A stretch of 64,000 bases of DNA. Origin: Diphasiastrum complanatum (taxonomy: Eukaryota > Streptophyta > Lycopodiopsida > Lycopodiales > Lycopodiaceae). The stretch spans positions 25,885,039-25,949,038 of the forward strand of contig CM055097.1 of assembly GCA_029204225.1 (NCBI GenBank), given 5' to 3'. The notes under the pieces were generated by a model. The model ran no database searches, was not told the origin of the DNA, and was given only the letters and a program-made list of their open reading frames with translations. Shown one piece after another: positions 35,001 to 40,389 of the stretch (the first letter of the stretch is position 1; the number at the start of each line of letters is the position of its first letter). Made by a program: the position numbers and the translations under genes.

Positions 35001-38000
35001 CTCTTTCTAGACAGTTTTCTAGCCGTCTTTTTCTTTGTCTAAATTTTTTTTTCACATTTTTTTTTCATAACTTCTTTGTTTGTGATCAGACTTAAGTTTT
35101 GTTAGTTGCGTTGGTGTCATAGCATGTTGGTGCCTATGATGGTGTAATTTTTTTTGCTGGCCGTTTTTTAAAAACCCTAATTTTTTGTTTTTGGAAATAC
35201 TCATCTTTTTCATCCTTTTTCGCAATAGAAGTTCAAAATAATCATATGCATGAGGGTGCTAGGCTGAGACAAGACTATGGATCCAGGTTTCATGGCAAAC
35301 GGAGGACTACATGCAAAGATCTTGCAAAGTTTTCCAAAGGGGTATTCTTTTTTACTTTTCATTTATTTTTAGTTGTTCTTTTTGCATATGTGATTGGATC
35401 TTGTTCTTTCCTATCGTTCCTTGATTCTTAAGATCCATTTTGTATCCATTTTTGACCTTTTAAAAGTGAAGGTTTTGAAAAGTCAAATCTTGGTCAAATT
35501 GGAATATTTTGTATCCTGTTCTAAAAGATTCTATTTTTTGGATCTTTACATACTTTGATTTCAAGAAGTTCATTGCCCTTTATGCTGCTTCTCTACTTTC
35601 TTGGACATTACATATAGCTTGGGTTACAAACATGTCCATTCTCGTTGCTGCTTGTCCGGGTGGTTTTCTACTTCTCCTATATTTACCTTGGCATTCTTGG
35701 TTGCTGGTTGATCTTCTTCTGGTTCCTTGGCATTCCTGGTTGTTCCATATTGCTTGGTTTCAGATGATGCTATCGAGATGTTCCCTTCGGCGCCATGATG
35801 TTGTCTTTCAGTGGTATTCTTGTCGGGAGTTTGAGTGTTGCTTTTGGAATACCTACTTATGTCCTCTCCTTCATTATTTCCATTGGTTCATGCATTATTG
35901 CTCATATATTATGCGTATTTAGGTTATTTCTGTTATTCTTATAATTGGCTATTACTACAACTATTGCTTGGGGCCTTTCTTTCAGTTTTTAGAGTTCTTT
36001 ATTTTTAGCCCCAACATTGCGGGCAATGTTTTTTAAAGTTGGGGAGTGTTATGGACTCACCTAAGCTAACCCTAATTACTAAGTTGCCCTAATTGGAATC
36101 TCTTTAGGTACTGGGCCATTACCATTAAGGGCATGTCCTTATGGGACCCAAGTACCCCTAGTTACCCTAATTTCTAGAAGGTTCCACTAAGGGCCTCTAG
36201 CTAGTATATATAGGGCTATAGAAATTACATGCACATTCATTATGTATTTCCTGACTAATAGGTATTGCTTAGGCTCTTCATGGGAGATCTCTTGTCTATG
36301 CTTAGCTATTGCTTGTAGGGCTTTAGCCATTGTTCTTCATTTGATATCAATATTTGTGATTCTGTTCATAATAGAAGGCTACAGGCTCCATGTAGAGAGA
36401 GACTCACAAGTTGTAAAGGCCACCCCAAGTGTAGAGAGAATAGAAAGGACCCAACTTCCTTAAGATAAAGAAGAGGCCTCAAATGGACAAAGTCCACATT
36501 AATTGAAATTACACCTCGCACTTTGCCATGTTCCTTGCCAAATATACATGAATTTCATCAATTTTTTCTACTCTGAAGTTTTCATTAAAAAGGAAAACTC
36601 TCCACATTTCACTAAAACTTGTATTGTATACTACTCAAAAGACAAACTCTCAATGATTATAAGGATTTGGCATGAGGAATCTCAAGGAATGCCACGACAG
36701 GCTGCTACCTTCAAGTTTAAATCCAATGGATCTAAGGAAATATTTTTCCATTACAATCAGCCCAATCTCCTATTTTAACATGGCTCTCCATGAGAAGAGT
36801 AGAGATATAAGGCAAAATTGACATGGTAGCCAATCTATCCCAACATATTTGACAATCAAAAATAGTTGTATGTAAAATAGCACATACAAAAAGTTATGAA
36901 CTAAATCATGGATTTAGTTCAATGAAGCATAAGATAACAATACATGGGACATTCGAGCAATCTTTTACAAAGAATGATAAAGAGCGTCAAGTATCATCAA
37001 TGGATAAAGCCCTACACAATCAATAGCAAAGGCAAGAGTTCTCTCACGAAGAGTCCAAGCACTACCAAATCAATAAGCTGAAAAATGAATGTACATAGGA
37101 CCTACTTATACTCCCTTGAAGAACAAAAATTGAGGAAGCAGGACTTCTGGAGGGAAAAGAGTATCCTCCTAAAGGACCCCCACTCCAAATACTTAACTAA
37201 TAAAAGTAGGCCACTTGGCCAGTCCTACATATAAATGCATGAGAAAAAGCTTTTATGCCTGTAATAGATGTAATAAAATTATGTGAGTAAAGTTAAAAGA
37301 GCAAATTCATGTGACAATACTGAGCATGTTCAGCTATTCCCAGAAAGACTGAAACGATCTCCTGCAAAGAGCCTGACAGTTAAGGTTCCCAAATGTGTAC
37401 CATGGACCAAGCACCTGTGTGTAAGCATACCACTGACTCCACCCTGCTGACCGTGGAATACCCCTCCCCTACCCAACTTTGTTTTGACCAAAAAGCATAA
37501 ATGCTTGTGAAAATACAGATACCTCTCTAAGGGATGCCATGTAACAAATACACAGGTTGCAATATTGAAAATCATCTTCTTTAAGTCTCTACTTTGTCGC
37601 GTCATGAGTTTCCCAAAGATTGTCTAGAACAAAATACGTGAGTTTTACCTGCACATTCTCAATCAGAACGCTAATAAAAAGGATGAGAAGATTCAATATC
37701 CTACCATTGTAGTAGGTAAAGATGCTGCACATACACCTTCACGCTTGAGAGTTCGCTCATCCACTCCAGAAGCTACAACCTGCATTTGTATGCAAGCATA
37801 ACTTCATTTTTTGATCTACTTACGAGTACAGTTTCTGTGCATACATTATTTTAATGGCCAGAGAATAGCCTGAGGAACTAAAGATCTAAAATGGGACCCT
37901 TAAGGAGCTTTGTTTTAAATCATGTAAAATTTCGTGATGAGATAAATGATCAACTTGAGCCTGCTTAATTAATGCTGAGGACTCTATCCATAAATGTGCA

Positions 38001-38106
38001 CAGGCATATGAGAAAAATCTGACCAGAGGAGGGGCACAAGCAAAACATGCGGTCTCCCCAGGGACCAGCAATTGTATATGACCTGATACAGCATCTTCTG
38101 AAACTC
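10955..38106 (-). CDS. UBA5: UBA5, UFM1-activating E1 enzyme (C-terminal half, 7 exons)
   Basis: UBA5 adenylates UFM1, holds it as a thioester and passes it to UFC1 in the ufmylation pathway. Seven minus-strand exons (38106-38024, 37779-37705, 33423-33349, 28414-28328, 14114-13990, 13887-13841, 11088-10955) join in one frame through GT-AG introns and give 208 residues ending in TGA. In order they show zinc Cys pair ACFAC, catalytic-Cys motif [47 protein letters not shown] with the second zinc pair, [13 protein letters not shown] (the UFM1/ATG8-binding type motif), and the tail [14 protein letters not shown] matching the UFC1-binding end. The family is about 400-430 residues, so the ATP-binding half is missing. 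No such exon is visible from 38107 to 64000. Introns are 244, 4281, 4934, 14213, 102 and 2752 bp, and the large ones are full of transposons. I see no stops or lost key residues, so the gene looks functional. Confidence 0.96.
11089..13840 (-). other. UBA5 intron (2752 bp), no other feature recognised
   Basis: The intron is GT-AG. No transposon domain, LTR pair or RNA gene is recognised. Small frames such as 11654-11881 and 13016-13222 have no supporting features. Its 5' end starts inside a (GT)n tract. Confidence 0.6.
13821..13840. repeat. (AC)n microsatellite at a UBA5 splice donor
   Basis: Plus-strand agacacacacacatacacac abuts the exon at 13841. On the transcribed strand the intron therefore begins gtgtgtatgtgtgtgtgtct, with the donor GT inside a (GT)n run. 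Confidence 0.85.
13841..13887 (-). CDS. UBA5: UBA5 small exon (47 bp)
   Basis: The exon encodes [15 protein letters not shown], preceded by one base that completes Ser (AG|T) and followed by one base (G) of the next Glu codon. Its acceptor is tggacag and its donor CAG|gtgtgt. The reading frame fits only with both neighbouring exons, which supports this very short exon. It carries the last hydrophobic residue of the WxIxL-type interaction motif begun in the preceding exon. Confidence 0.92.
13990..14114 (-). CDS. UBA5: UBA5 exon with helical linker and WNI motif
   Basis: The exon encodes [20 protein letters not shown], then [21 protein letters not shown], and ends in phase 2 (AG). Plant UBA5 has a matching KEYM..KP.RDA..KA..EA helix followed by an acid-DNEWNIS segment. 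The acceptor is gtggcag and the donor AAG|gtaatt. The EWNI core is the start of the motif that in animal UBA5 binds UFM1 and ATG8-family proteins. Confidence 0.95.
14836..15120. repeat. Diverged direct repeat, copy 1
   Basis: This copy matches 16775-17060 in the same orientation. Shared blocks include accaaa-ta/tga-ggag-ctta, actaatcataagc/actagtcataagcc, aattaggaaccatgtaag and ataataaagtc/ctaataaagtc. The copies have many substitutions and small indels, so the duplication is old. They may be LTRs of a decayed element or a segmental duplication. Confidence 0.6.
15121..15613 (+). repeat. Isolated LTR related to the 21-25 kb element
   Basis: The segment starts TGTGATGCC and ends CTTTATA directly before a primer-site-like TTGGCATCAGAGC. 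Its length (493 bp) and internal blocks match the LTRs at 21248-21720 and 24934-25423, for example gggaggGCCCAGgcac, GGTTGCATcgacacatGC, GGCTCGGGGatg, and AGTTGGGTGGTTTgGCTCCAC. No second LTR is visible, so it is a remnant or 5'-only fragment of the same family. Confidence 0.65.
15614..15629 (+). promoter_or_regulatory. Primer-binding site of the isolated LTR
   Basis: TTGGCATCAGAGCTAG follows the LTR end directly and resembles the initiator tRNA-Met primer site TTGGTATCAGAGC seen at 21721, with one T-to-C change in the core. Confidence 0.6.
15718..15962. repeat. Tandem duplication, about 124 bp x 2
   Basis: A unit containing TAGATTCCTTC, GTGGTGTA-CATACTAT, CCATTCCAAAAGTTAGTCGT and CACCAAAAGGACAATGAC occurs twice head to tail, with about ten percent mismatches by eye. 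It lies downstream of the LTR at 15121-15613. A minus-strand frame over it (15790-16044) has [10 protein letters not shown], which resembles MKRVTFGKAP encoded on the plus strand at 39010, so part of the unit is a dispersed repeat. Confidence 0.75.
16570..16765. repeat. Imperfect minisatellite, about 70 bp units
   Basis: Three adjacent units share GTGATGG-AGCCTC (or GCAAGAGTAGCCTC), an AGGAGCGC-type block and a GGTGGCTG-AAAA block. Each unit is about 65-75 bp and diverged. Similar repeat-rich tracts occur in the untranslated leaders of Copia elements in this window, so this may be the leader of a lost element. Confidence 0.5.
16775..17060. repeat. Diverged direct repeat, copy 2
   Basis: This is the partner of 14836-15120 in the same orientation, about 1.94 kb away. 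It ends next to a truncated minus-strand Copia element. See copy 1 for the shared blocks. Confidence 0.6.
17346..20127 (-). pseudogene. Copia gag-pol remnant
   Basis: Minus-strand pieces in order: gag N-terminus (ATG at 20127, [20 protein letters not shown]), gag C-terminus with zinc knuckle [14 protein letters not shown] (about 19425-19465), protease [10 protein letters not shown] (about 19255-19285), pre-integrase [13 protein letters not shown] with [10 protein letters not shown] intact, integrase core with HTDLCGP, FVDDFSR and GGEF, and post-core [12 protein letters not shown]. Next come the linker and the RT start with [20 protein letters not shown]. The frame then decays after [12 protein letters not shown], before the DVKSAFLNG and YVDD regions, so the element cannot reverse transcribe. 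At least four frame breaks occur (near 19740, 18950, 18300 and 17880). Confidence 0.9.
20690..20772 (-). repeat. 31-bp tandem repeat in Copia leader
   Basis: Units starting at 20690, 20721 and 20752 share AGAA-TGCCTGCGCCAGATGC plus CTGCCTCC-CC, about 2.7 copies with period 31. The tract sits between the LTR and the gag start of the Copia element. The wider leader (20200-20690) repeats related gatgctgcc and cctgtcc words. Confidence 0.8.
20785..21177 (-). repeat. 5' LTR of truncated Copia element (inner edge uncertain)
   Basis: The outer edge reads ATTAATTCCTAACA in plus orientation, that is TGTTAGGAATTAAT on the element strand, the same style of edge as the Copia LTRs at 43982 and 48728. Purine-rich and GGTGGG-containing blocks also recall those LTRs. 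A canonical primer site is not seen at the inner edge, so the left boundary is approximate. Confidence 0.55.
21248..21720 (+). repeat. 5' LTR of the non-coding element
   Basis: The LTR is 473 bp, starts TGATATGGCC and ends GGTCTTTACA. It has a 17 bp deletion relative to the 3' LTR near 21576, where the 3' copy reads gatgagctcttctgctc. Confidence 0.92.
21721..21738 (+). promoter_or_regulatory. Primer-binding site (tRNA-Met type)
   Basis: TTGGTATCAGAGCCCGGC starts directly after the LTR end. TGGTATCAGAGC is complementary to the 3' end of initiator tRNA-Met, the usual primer for plant LTR elements. Confidence 0.9.
24921..24933 (+). promoter_or_regulatory. Polypurine tract
   Basis: AAGGGAGGAAGAA lies immediately before the 3' LTR (TGTTATGG), the position for plus-strand priming. 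Confidence 0.88.
24934..25423 (+). repeat. 3' LTR of the non-coding element
   Basis: The LTR is 490 bp, starts TGTTATGGCC, ends GGTCTTTACA, and is followed by target duplication CCTTG. Confidence 0.92.
25429..26417 (+). pseudogene. Ty3/gypsy integrase C-terminal remnant with internal duplication
   Basis: The plus strand carries the end of a Ty3 pol. An open frame at 25780-26034 includes [15 protein letters not shown] and [19 protein letters not shown], the post-core integrase region. It is followed by [12 protein letters not shown] (about 26150) and a purine tract before an LTR at 26418. The blocks GGGATGTCCAGTTCTCCC, tttccagTTGACTC/gaatTGACTC, GAACTAGAACTCCCTAGC and TGTTCTAGTCACTCCATT occur twice (about 25452-25770 and 26002-26300). 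The remnant therefore has a duplication of about 300 bp on either side of the integrase frame. Confidence 0.82.
26418..26731 (+). repeat. 3' LTR of the Ty3 remnant (right edge uncertain)
   Basis: A run TTAAGGGGGGGGGAG (26403-26417) serves as polypurine tract and is followed by TGTTACGAGCC. The segment contains a possible TATA region (CTCTATAAGAGAGG) and ends near TTCTGGCA. It has no partner LTR in the window. Confidence 0.6.
26935..27565 (-). pseudogene. Degraded Ty3/gypsy gag remnant
   Basis: Minus-strand pieces recall the start of Ty3 gag. They include [17 protein letters not shown] repeated as SMESVLESI, then [32 protein letters not shown] and [12 protein letters not shown], the usual gag word order (…DQQ..L..LHL…A..WW). 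Several frame changes separate them. It is opposite in strand to the Ty3 integrase remnant on its left, so it comes from a different insertion. Confidence 0.6.
27566..28327. other. Intron sequence, no recognised gene
   Basis: A plus frame at 27719-28087 is lysine/glutamate-rich and its antisense is proline/leucine-rich. Both look like purine-rich low-complexity DNA, and I see no domain. Confidence 0.5.
28328..28414 (-). CDS. UBA5: UBA5 exon with FFPTM and second zinc Cys pair
   Basis: The exon is 87 bp and encodes [20 protein letters not shown] followed by SNASCLQRQ, 29 codons in phase 0. The acceptor is acgttag|GGC and the donor CAG|gtatgg. [17 protein letters not shown] is one of the most constant UBA5 signatures. 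The C-x4-C completes the zinc site whose first pair is in the 38024-38106 exon. Confidence 0.97.
28723..28960 (+). repeat. 5' LTR of Copia half-element
   Basis: The LTR starts TGTCAAATG and ends ATTATTAACA directly before the primer site. It contains GGTTTATATGTACA, a possible promoter region. No 3' partner is found. Confidence 0.8.
28961..28978 (+). promoter_or_regulatory. Primer-binding site
   Basis: TGGTATCGGAGCTACGAT starts directly after the LTR. It resembles the tRNA-Met-type site with A-to-G in the core (TCGG for TCAG). Confidence 0.78.
29501..29740 (+). repeat. 80-bp tandem repeat x 3 in Copia leader
   Basis: Three consecutive units with exact period 80 (29501, 29581 and 29661) share AATATCGGATCCAAGCGC, AGCTAAAGA-like and CCGCGCTCCAGT blocks. 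The tract is more GC-rich than its surroundings and lies 75 bases before the gag ATG. Each unit contains a palindromic CGATATCG-type word. Confidence 0.92.
29815..32376 (+). pseudogene. Copia gag-pol remnant with gag deletion
   Basis: Gag starts [17 protein letters not shown]. It jumps from ALFETTNTS directly to the zinc knuckle [14 protein letters not shown], so the middle of gag present in the related copies is missing. Protease [10 protein letters not shown] is followed by a stop near 30442. Then come pre-integrase [15 protein letters not shown] with [10 protein letters not shown], and integrase with HSDLCGP and IDDYSRC. Frame changes fall near 31090 and 31310. Post-core [13 protein letters not shown] precedes a linker and RT with [20 protein letters not shown] and [12 protein letters not shown]. 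The YVDD region is absent. An acidic repeat ([13 protein letters not shown]) follows the knuckle. Confidence 0.92.
32395..32850 (+). pseudogene. hAT transposase C-terminal (dimerisation) remnant
   Basis: The plus strand reads HSPLHACIRY, then [35 protein letters not shown] and [16 protein letters not shown]. After a frame change near 32760 it reads [15 protein letters not shown]. This is the order of the plant hAT C-terminus (…FG…WWE.YG....LQ.LAI.ILSQ..SSS.CERNWS.F…KRNRL…LVYVHYNLRL). The conserved CER has become FER. The N-terminal BED finger and catalytic acidic residues are absent, and it abuts a broken Copia RT. No terminal inverted repeats were found. Confidence 0.75.
33349..33423 (-). 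CDS. UBA5: UBA5 exon (LLVQN helix)
   Basis: The exon is 75 bp and encodes [16 protein letters not shown] followed by SFGNITKYL, 25 codons in phase 0. The acceptor is atatag|GGA and the donor TTG|gtaagt. It corresponds to the GVVAG.LVQN.LK.LL.FG segment that directly follows the catalytic-cysteine loop in UBA5. Changes such as V-to-I are conservative. Confidence 0.96.
33610..34090 (-). repeat. Old repeat, copy 1 (possible LTR)
   Basis: The segment begins TGTTAGAATTCTACAATG in plus orientation. It is repeated at 34348-34470 continuing at 36374-36725, including ATTCACAAAAAGAGA, ATGGTCCTGA-ATGGGAAGG, AAAGGACCCAACTTCCTTAA, and GAATGCCACGACAGGCTGCT. It may be an LTR of a very short minus-strand element, because a primer-site-like sequence adjoins the second copy. 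Confidence 0.65.
34336..34347 (-). promoter_or_regulatory. Primer-site-like sequence beside repeat copy 2
   Basis: Plus GCTTTGATACCA reads TGGTATCAAAGC on the minus strand and touches TGTTAGAACTC, the edge of repeat copy 2. This fits the inner edge of a 5' LTR on the minus strand. Confidence 0.5.
34471..34797 (+). repeat. 5' LTR of short element
   Basis: The LTR starts TGGTATGGACTC and ends TTCATAACA. It contains TAGTATATATAGGGC, a probable TATA box, about 160 bp into the LTR. Confidence 0.92.
34798..34813 (+). promoter_or_regulatory. Primer-binding-site variant
   Basis: CGGTATTAGAGCACTG adjoins the 5' LTR and differs from TGGTATCAGAGC at two positions. Confidence 0.75.
36047..36373 (+). 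repeat. 3' LTR of short element
   Basis: The LTR starts TGTTATGGACTC and ends TTCATAATA, with the terminal CA mutated to TA. The same TATATATAGGGC box is present. It is followed by GAAGG. Confidence 0.92.
37705..37779 (-). CDS. UBA5: UBA5 exon with catalytic cysteine
   Basis: The exon is 75 bp and encodes [20 protein letters not shown] followed by LPTTM, 25 codons in phase 0. The acceptor is aatgcag|GTT and the donor ATG|gtagga. The Cys in [13 protein letters not shown] aligns with the active-site Cys of human UBA5 (Cys250), which forms the UFM1 thioester. The surrounding residues are unchanged, so the catalytic loop appears intact. Confidence 0.98.
38024..38106 (-). CDS. UBA5: UBA5 exon with first zinc Cys pair
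   Basis: The exon is 83 bp. The first two bases complete a Gly codon, then [20 protein letters not shown] and FACAPPL follow. The acceptor is gctacag|GA and the donor CTG|gtcaga. The segment follows the crossover region of the adenylation domain in UBA5 (GVS..AVSGHIQ...[12 protein letters not shown]). The preceding exon, which should end in the conserved Trp-Met-Glu-Ser segment, is not seen upstream within the window. Confidence 0.97.
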
Positions 38107-39193
38107 CTGTAGCAACATCAAATGCATGTGAGAATGGCAGTACCAAAAAGATGTGTTGCTTGACACCACTGAGTTTCTTCTCAAAGTATACAAGGTTCAA
38201 ATAATGCTAATTGAAATCATATAGCCGTACCCTTTTTCAAGTAAAGAAGATGCGCCCTTGCTAAAGCAAATACAAAGTTGCAAAACAACCATTTTCTCCA
38301 TACCACAATCACTGTCAAAACAGAAAAATGAGAGTGGAGAAGATGCTGTCCTATGTCAAATAAGACCCTCCACCATAAACCACAATTCCTTCACCATTAC
38401 GATACAATCAAGGTCTCTTTTGCAACTTCCACTCATTCGATTTTGCTGAGACAACTGTAGAACATAAAATCTTTGGTAGCCCTCACTCTATACTCTCATG
38501 TATTCAATATAGAAGAGAATGTTTCCTTGTTACAACAAAAGGGAAAAGCGTACAAGGTCTCTAGCTGACATTGAAAAGTGTTCCAATGTCAATTTCAGAA
38601 CCCCTATAGTTGATGTACACCCCCCCCAATCTCCAATCGAGGGGTTCAAGAATGATAGCGACACCCCCAGCACGTTGTGTTGCTCTGGTGGAAAAGCCAT
38701 TTTGTGCAAGTATATTTTGAACTCGAAAACACATAATCCTTCTCAGCAACCACAGTGTTGTCCTGAGCTAGCAGTGAGTACCGAAAACCAACCCCATATA
38801 TGAAATGTATAGTGCGGAAAGTTATGGTTTCCATGTTGAGCAATTTGTAAATCAGAAGGTAACATACTACTAAGTAGCTCAACCCCCTTGTAGATAAGCG
38901 CCCTTCCTCAAGGACCCATCAAACCTGAAATCGGGCCATAATAAGCCAAACTTAGGCATTTACATTATATTGGACCCGCAATTTCCAACACTCTCCCTTA
39001 ACGACAAGTTTGAAACGAGTCACTTTTGGAAAGGCTCCTTCCACCAATGGTATAATATGTTGCACAACAGATGAAGGAATCCCTTTGAGATTCTTATATG
39101 ACCAAGCAAAGCAATCTTTATACTTCAACATCAGCTTTCGCTTGAAATTGCTTCTTGGACGTCACTACCATGAAATCATAAGCTTTCACGATT
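38107..39193. other. UBA5 upstream intron start; possible LTR edge
   Basis: There is no coding exon. At 38991-39005, TTTCCAACA is followed by CTCTCCCTTAACG, which on the minus strand reads as a purine tract (CGTTAAGGGAGAG) directly before a TGTTGGAAA LTR edge. A minus-strand Copia 3' LTR may therefore end at 38991, but its left edge and partner were not found. The plus frame at 39010 (MKRVTFGKAP) resembles one encoded near 15930 on the opposite strand. Confidence 0.4.
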
Positions 39194-39214
39194 CCTCTCT
39201 CTCTCTCTCTCTCT
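39194..39214. repeat. (CT)n microsatellite at LINE 5' junction
   Basis: This pure CT tract, about 20 bp, is immediately followed by LINE sequence. Confidence 0.9.
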
Positions 39215-39418
39215 GGTGGCTGGCACTATGGCTGCTCCTCACGGATCAGTCCCTCGCACCACAGCTCCTCGCCGGACCACCCGCTCCCCTATCATCTCAT
39301 CCCCCCCCCCCCCGCTGCCACCTCATCCCCCCCCACTGTTGGCTCACCCCCTCACTGCTCGCTGAAACTATCCCCCTCGCTGCCTACAGAACTGCCCTCC
39401 TCAGATCGGCCCTCCCCC

Positions 39419-40255
39419 TTGCTGCCTACAGATCTGCCCTCCCCCTCGCTGCCTACTGATCTGCCTGCTGATGTGGCACTCCCTTCTTCTTCCCCACTCT
39501 CACTCTCTTCCTCCTCTTCTTCTCTCTCTTCTGCTGCTCCTTCCTCTCTTTCATCTTCTTCTTCTTCAGCCTCTTCCTCGTCTTCATTGATCTCCAATCC
39601 TATCGATCTGGCCATCGTACCGGCCTCCTTCGTATCCCTATTTGCCAAGAATCCATTGCTCCCCCATCTACAGCACTCATCCCATACACTTCCTCCAAAT
39701 CAACCAAACTATTTTCGTCCTAGGAAGCTGACCAAATGAAAGCAGATTTCTAGCTTTTGAAACAGGAACTTTCACAACTGAAGGGAATAGTGGTCTCCTT
39801 GCTCAAGGAAAAGAACTTGTTGCATTCCAAAGTTGCCTCATTGGAACAAGTGATCAGTACTAAACACGTTGCAGCCTCGGAATCGGCTACCACCATGATA
39901 CGGGAGCTCGAAAATAAGATTGACCAACATAAAGAAGAAACCCTCTCATGGGTAGCAGTGTTGAAGAAAGGCACCAAGCCCAACGCTCCCATTTCCTCGG
40001 TTATCTCAGCCACCATTTCAGAAGAAAGGCCCATAGCATCAAAGTTTGCGGGATACCGGATACACAGGATGCCATTGCCGAAGCTACGAGGTTTCTCGAG
40101 ACCACCCTCGGACATGTGACAGATGGGTTAGACACAGCTTGGAGGACCACCAGAGATGCCCATCCCTAGCCAGCCATAGAGAGGCTTTACGATGTAGAGC
40201 CAAACTACGCGGCACCACCATATACATGGACGATGATCTCATTTATATCTAGGTG
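39419..40255 (+). pseudogene. LINE A ORF1 remnant
   Basis: A serine- and proline-rich N-terminal part (39419-39720) is followed, after a frame break, by a coiled-coil segment (39757 on: LSQLKGIVVSLLKEKNLLH, ENKIDQHKEETLSWVAVLKK). After another break comes a fold-like region (GIPDTQDAIAEATRFLETTL, TAWRTTRDAHP) that in copy E continues to VIRFASAIGRREVLRKRSTL and IYLDEDLTFIQ. The order coiled coil then RRM-like region with a basic end is that of LINE ORF1 nucleic-acid chaperones. This assignment is inference from order and composition. Confidence 0.65.
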
Positions 40256-40389
40256 GAGGAGAGGCGTAAGGCCTTTCAGCAAGCTAGGGAGTGAGGCATA
40301 CGAGTCATATATAGGGATGGCCGAGTGCGCCGTTTGGGTAGCGCTCGTGATGGTTCCCATAGTTAGAGATTTGGGGTACCCGGGGTTGG

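Larger units (their letters stand above)
34471..36373 (+). mobile_element. Complete short non-coding LTR element, TSD GAAGG
   Basis: Two 327 bp LTRs (34471-34797 and 36047-36373) flank 1249 bp with no gag or pol. The 5 bp target duplication GAAGG occurs at 34466-34470 and 36374-36378. A primer-site variant CGGTATTAGAGC follows the first LTR, and TTGGGGAG precedes the second. The LTRs have equal length and roughly 20 mismatches by eye. The size is larger than classic TRIMs but of the same kind: a non-autonomous LTR element. Internal sequence is T-rich. The frame at 35509-35922 is hydrophobic but has no known domain. The element sits inside an older repeat in a UBA5 intron, antisense to the gene. 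Confidence 0.92.
34348..36725 (-). repeat. Old repeat, copy 2, split by the short LTR element
   Basis: The left part is 34348-34470 and the right part 36374-36725. Removing 34471-36373 and one GAAGG restores a segment colinear with copy 1. A further partial copy of the motif cctgacatg...gtaaaggcc lies between them at about 34242-34294. Confidence 0.7.
33424..37704 (-). other. UBA5 4.3 kb intron with nested short LTR element
   Basis: This intron contains an old duplicated repeat and, inserted in one copy, a complete 1.9 kb short LTR element. The rest (36726-37704) shows no feature. The frame at 37330-37605 has no UBA5 similarity. Confidence 0.85.

Noticed and set aside
35509..35922. 137-codon hydrophobic frame inside the short LTR element
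   Set aside because: Composition follows the T-rich DNA. No domain or conserved pattern, and the element class is normally non-coding.
37330..37620. Minus-strand frame beside the catalytic-Cys exon
   Set aside because: No UBA5 or other similarity. The flanking exons already join in phase 0 at the conserved place.
39352..39648. Minus-strand Glu/Ser-rich frame
   Set aside because: Antisense of the serine-rich LINE ORF1 start, a low-complexity artefact.
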